Shown here: piece by piece, positions 14,748 to 16,540 of the stretch
How the letters are laid out: every line of letters begins with the position of its first letter
How positions within the stretch are numbered: the stretch's first letter is position 1
NCBI GenBank assembly: GCA_964446495.1
Contig: CAYUOY010000086.1
Coordinates: 1 to 16,540, forward strand
DNA: 16,540 nt
Direction: 5' to 3'
Origin: JAADHU01 sp964446495
GTDB lineage: Bacteria > Pseudomonadota > Gammaproteobacteria > Steroidobacterales > Woeseiaceae
Translations under genes and position numbers: made by a program
Notes under the pieces: generated by a model
Databases searched by the model: none
The model's input: only the letters and a program-made list of their open reading frames with translations
Told to the model about the DNA's origin: nothing

Positions 14748-16499
14748 GTGAGCCGCCCTCAGTCCCACACTCGTAAGATAAAGCGGCTGAGCGCGCTTCG
14801 CTCATCATTTGGTGGTGCGCTTACGAAGGAAAAGCTGGCGCTGCTACGCTCGATCCAGGACCTCCCTGTTCACACCAGTCGGGACCTCAAGCAGTTGCAC
14901 GAGGCACTCTGTTTCATCCGAGCCTTTCCGGATACCCGTGCACATTATCGCGTTGCTCATGCGATGCTCCTCACTTTCGAGAAGCGCGTCCTGCAATTGT
15001 CGCTCGCCGAAAGGGATAAGCTCTGGGATACCGGTATCGCCGGAACGCCGGTGTACTATGCTTTTTCGTACGAAACCGCTAGCTGGCTGCAACGCAATTC
15101 ACCGGGTACGGTTACGATTGACTGGGATGAAATTGAGGACACATCCCGGCTGGACGACGTTCTTGAACAAGTGGTATTGCCCGTCGAGACTGACTACTTT
15201 GACAGCGGCATCATAAGCAGCCAGGAATGGCTGGCCCTGGTCTCAGGCAACACAGACACCACAGAGTTCGACTGGCTCATTGCTCGACAGCGGCAACTAC
15301 GCAATGAGCGAGTCCTGACGCAGATGTATAACGCGGCGGAACTTCCCCTGACCTGGAACCTCGGCTCTATAGCGTATTCGAAGTCACGTAATATCCTCAC
15401 GCAGTCGCTGGTCAGCGCGCGACACGACGGCATGCGTCGGACTGCCGGGAAAATAAAAACCGAAATTATGCGGCCGCTGGAGGCACTGCAAAAGGTATCT
15501 ACTCGTGCCGGCGCCAGGCTCATCAGCATTGCCATCGCCTCGCTGGCCGTGCGCCATCGCGAGACGTTTCATTTCAATTGTGCCAACTCCCGCGAAGTGT
15601 ATGTCGCGAATGCCGGCAAGGGTGTGTCCATCGCAATTTTCGGCCTGCAGCCAGCATCACGATACCCGCTGGAATGCACCATGGGCTATCTTATTCTATC
15701 GAACGGTGTCCCTGTCGGTTACGGTGGTGCCAGCGCACTTTTTCGCCAGGTGAATACGGGCGTCAACATTTTTGATGAGTATAGAGGCAGTGAAGCGGCC
15801 TGGCTGTGGGTGCAGGTGATGCGGGTATATCACCATCTCTTCGCCTGTATTCGCTTCATCGCAAATCCGTTCCAGTTCGGCAGCGAAAATGATGAAGCAT
15901 TGCGAAGCGGTGCATTCTGGTTCTACTACCGTCTTGGGTATCGACCCGTCCTTGAACCGGTACGCAAACTGGCACAACGTGAATCAATTCGTATACGGCG
16001 AGATAAATCTTATCGTTGTGAGTTGCCGATACTGCGCCGCCTGGCGAGTTGCGATATGCACCTGACTTTGCCGGGCGCTCGGGCCGGTGACTTGTTCCAC
16101 GAGCGCTGGATAGAAACAAGCTCATTGCTAGCGACACGAGAGCTGGCTGCTGCGGGCGGCGCAACACGCGAGGAATCAGAGCGGAGAGTTGTCGCCACCG
16201 TCTCAAGAGACCTCCGCTTACGCTCGACCAAACGTTGGTCGAAGCAAGAACAGGCCGCATATCGCCAGATTGCGCCAATCGTTGCCGCCGCGAAACCAGC
16301 CACCTGGTCGGGACCCGCCAAAGAGTCTATGCGAAAGCTTCTGCGAGCAAAGGGAAGTCCATCGGAGGCCCCCTACGCTCGATTGCTAAGCGAGCACCAG
16401 ACGTTCCTTTCGGCCTTGCGCTCAAGCTGCCAGGCTGAGGAGAAATCCCGAACTCGAACCCAAGCCCCTACCCCCAAAGATGCCGATCCTTCTCGATAA
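14748..16499 (+). CDS. protein of unknown function, 583 residues, with a GNAT-like segment
   Basis: I do not recognise a named family. There is no signal peptide or clear membrane segment, and the N-terminus is strongly basic. Residues ~1-240 are mostly helical and charged. Residues ~311-405 read like the core of a GNAT acyltransferase: MGYLILSNGVPVGYGGASAL (two strands with a turn), NIFDEYRGSEAAW, then IANPFQFGSENDEALRSGAF and FYYRLGYRPV, where the last resembles the 'FYxrlGF' end of GNAT domains. The classic acetyl-CoA loop (Q/RxxGxG/A) is not obvious. The C-terminal ~100 residues are Lys/Arg-rich and end in a Pro/Thr tail. The start is GTG; the nearest purine run, AAAGGA, is 13 bases upstream, so the start is uncertain. 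The TTCGA repeats and the hairpin upstream suggest separate transcription from the methyltransferase-like gene. Confidence 0.75.
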   Translation: MSRPQSHTRKIKRLSALRSSFGGALTKEKLALLRSIQDLPVHTSRDLKQLHEALCFIRAFPDTRAHYRVAHAMLLTFEKRVLQLSLAERDKLWDTGIAGTPVYYAFSYETASWLQRNSPGTVTIDWDEIEDTSRLDDVLEQVVLPVETDYFDSGIISSQEWLALVSGNTDTTEFDWLIARQRQLRNERVLTQMYNAAELPLTWNLGSIAYSKSRNILTQSLVSARHDGMRRTAGKIKTEIMRPLEALQKVSTRAGARLISIAIASLAVRHRETFHFNCANSREVYVANAGKGVSIAIFGLQPASRYPLECTMGYLILSNGVPVGYGGASALFRQVNTGVNIFDEYRGSEAAWLWVQVMRVYHHLFACIRFIANPFQFGSENDEALRSGAFWFYYRLGYRPVLEPVRKLAQRESIRIRRDKSYRCELPILRRLASCDMHLTLPGARAGDLFHERWIETSSLLATRELAAAGGATREESERRVVATVSRDLRLRSTKRWSKQEQAAYRQIAPIVAAAKPATWSGPAKESMRKLLRAKGSPSEAPYARLLSEHQTFLSALRSSCQAEEKSRTRTQAPTPKDADPSR

Positions 16500-16540
16500 C
16501 CTGGGACGGCGTGCCAACAATCAACGGGTCCGGTCCATGC

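Overview
The window looks like a chromosomal segment of a moderately GC-rich Gram-negative bacterium, most likely a gammaproteobacterium. Evidence for this is a TonB-dependent receptor with an ECF sigma factor and FecR-type anti-sigma, outer-membrane-type lipoproteins, a cbpA-cbpM-trxC cluster and a modABC operon. The genus cannot be read from the sequence. Gene density is high, and I see no tRNA, rRNA, CRISPR array, insertion sequence or prophage. The sequence carries one 100-N scaffold gap (11974-12073).

Layout. (1) 1-531: peptide deformylase (def). (2) 532-1009: no intact gene. It holds a possible eroded remnant of a TPR-type protein on the minus strand and a convincing intrinsic terminator at 859-896. 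(3) 1010-2395: a 461-residue cytoplasmic-looking protein of unknown function. It runs convergently into a YceI-like lipoprotein gene (2365-3150, minus), and the two overlap by 31 bp. (4) 3302-11634, all plus strand: ECF sigma factor, FecR-like anti-sigma, STN-containing TonB-dependent receptor, DUF4153 membrane protein, modA, modB, modC. The last four genes are joined by three 4-bp stop/start overlaps. (5) 11709-13566, minus strand: cbpA, cbpM, trxC, a co-chaperone and thioredoxin-2 operon preceded by a sequence that closely fits a sigma-32 heat-shock promoter. The scaffold gap falls inside trxC, and its flanks carry the same 55 bp, so the gap is probably spurious and the gene intact. (6) 13803-14621: a lipoprotein with a SAM-methyltransferase-like fold. 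(7) 14748-16499: a 583-residue protein of unknown function with a GNAT-like segment, preceded by a hairpin and four TTCGA repeats.

How the parts may work together. Region 4 is the most interesting. A cell-surface-signalling cassette (sigma, anti-sigma, outer-membrane receptor) lies directly upstream of, and possibly in one transcription unit with, a complete inner-membrane molybdate ABC importer. A DUF4153 membrane protein physically links the two. This would be a full outer-to-inner-membrane route for molybdate or a molybdate complex under substrate-sensing control. The substrate link is inference from gene order only. Region 5 would place a DnaJ-type co-chaperone, its modulator and a thioredoxin under heat-shock control.
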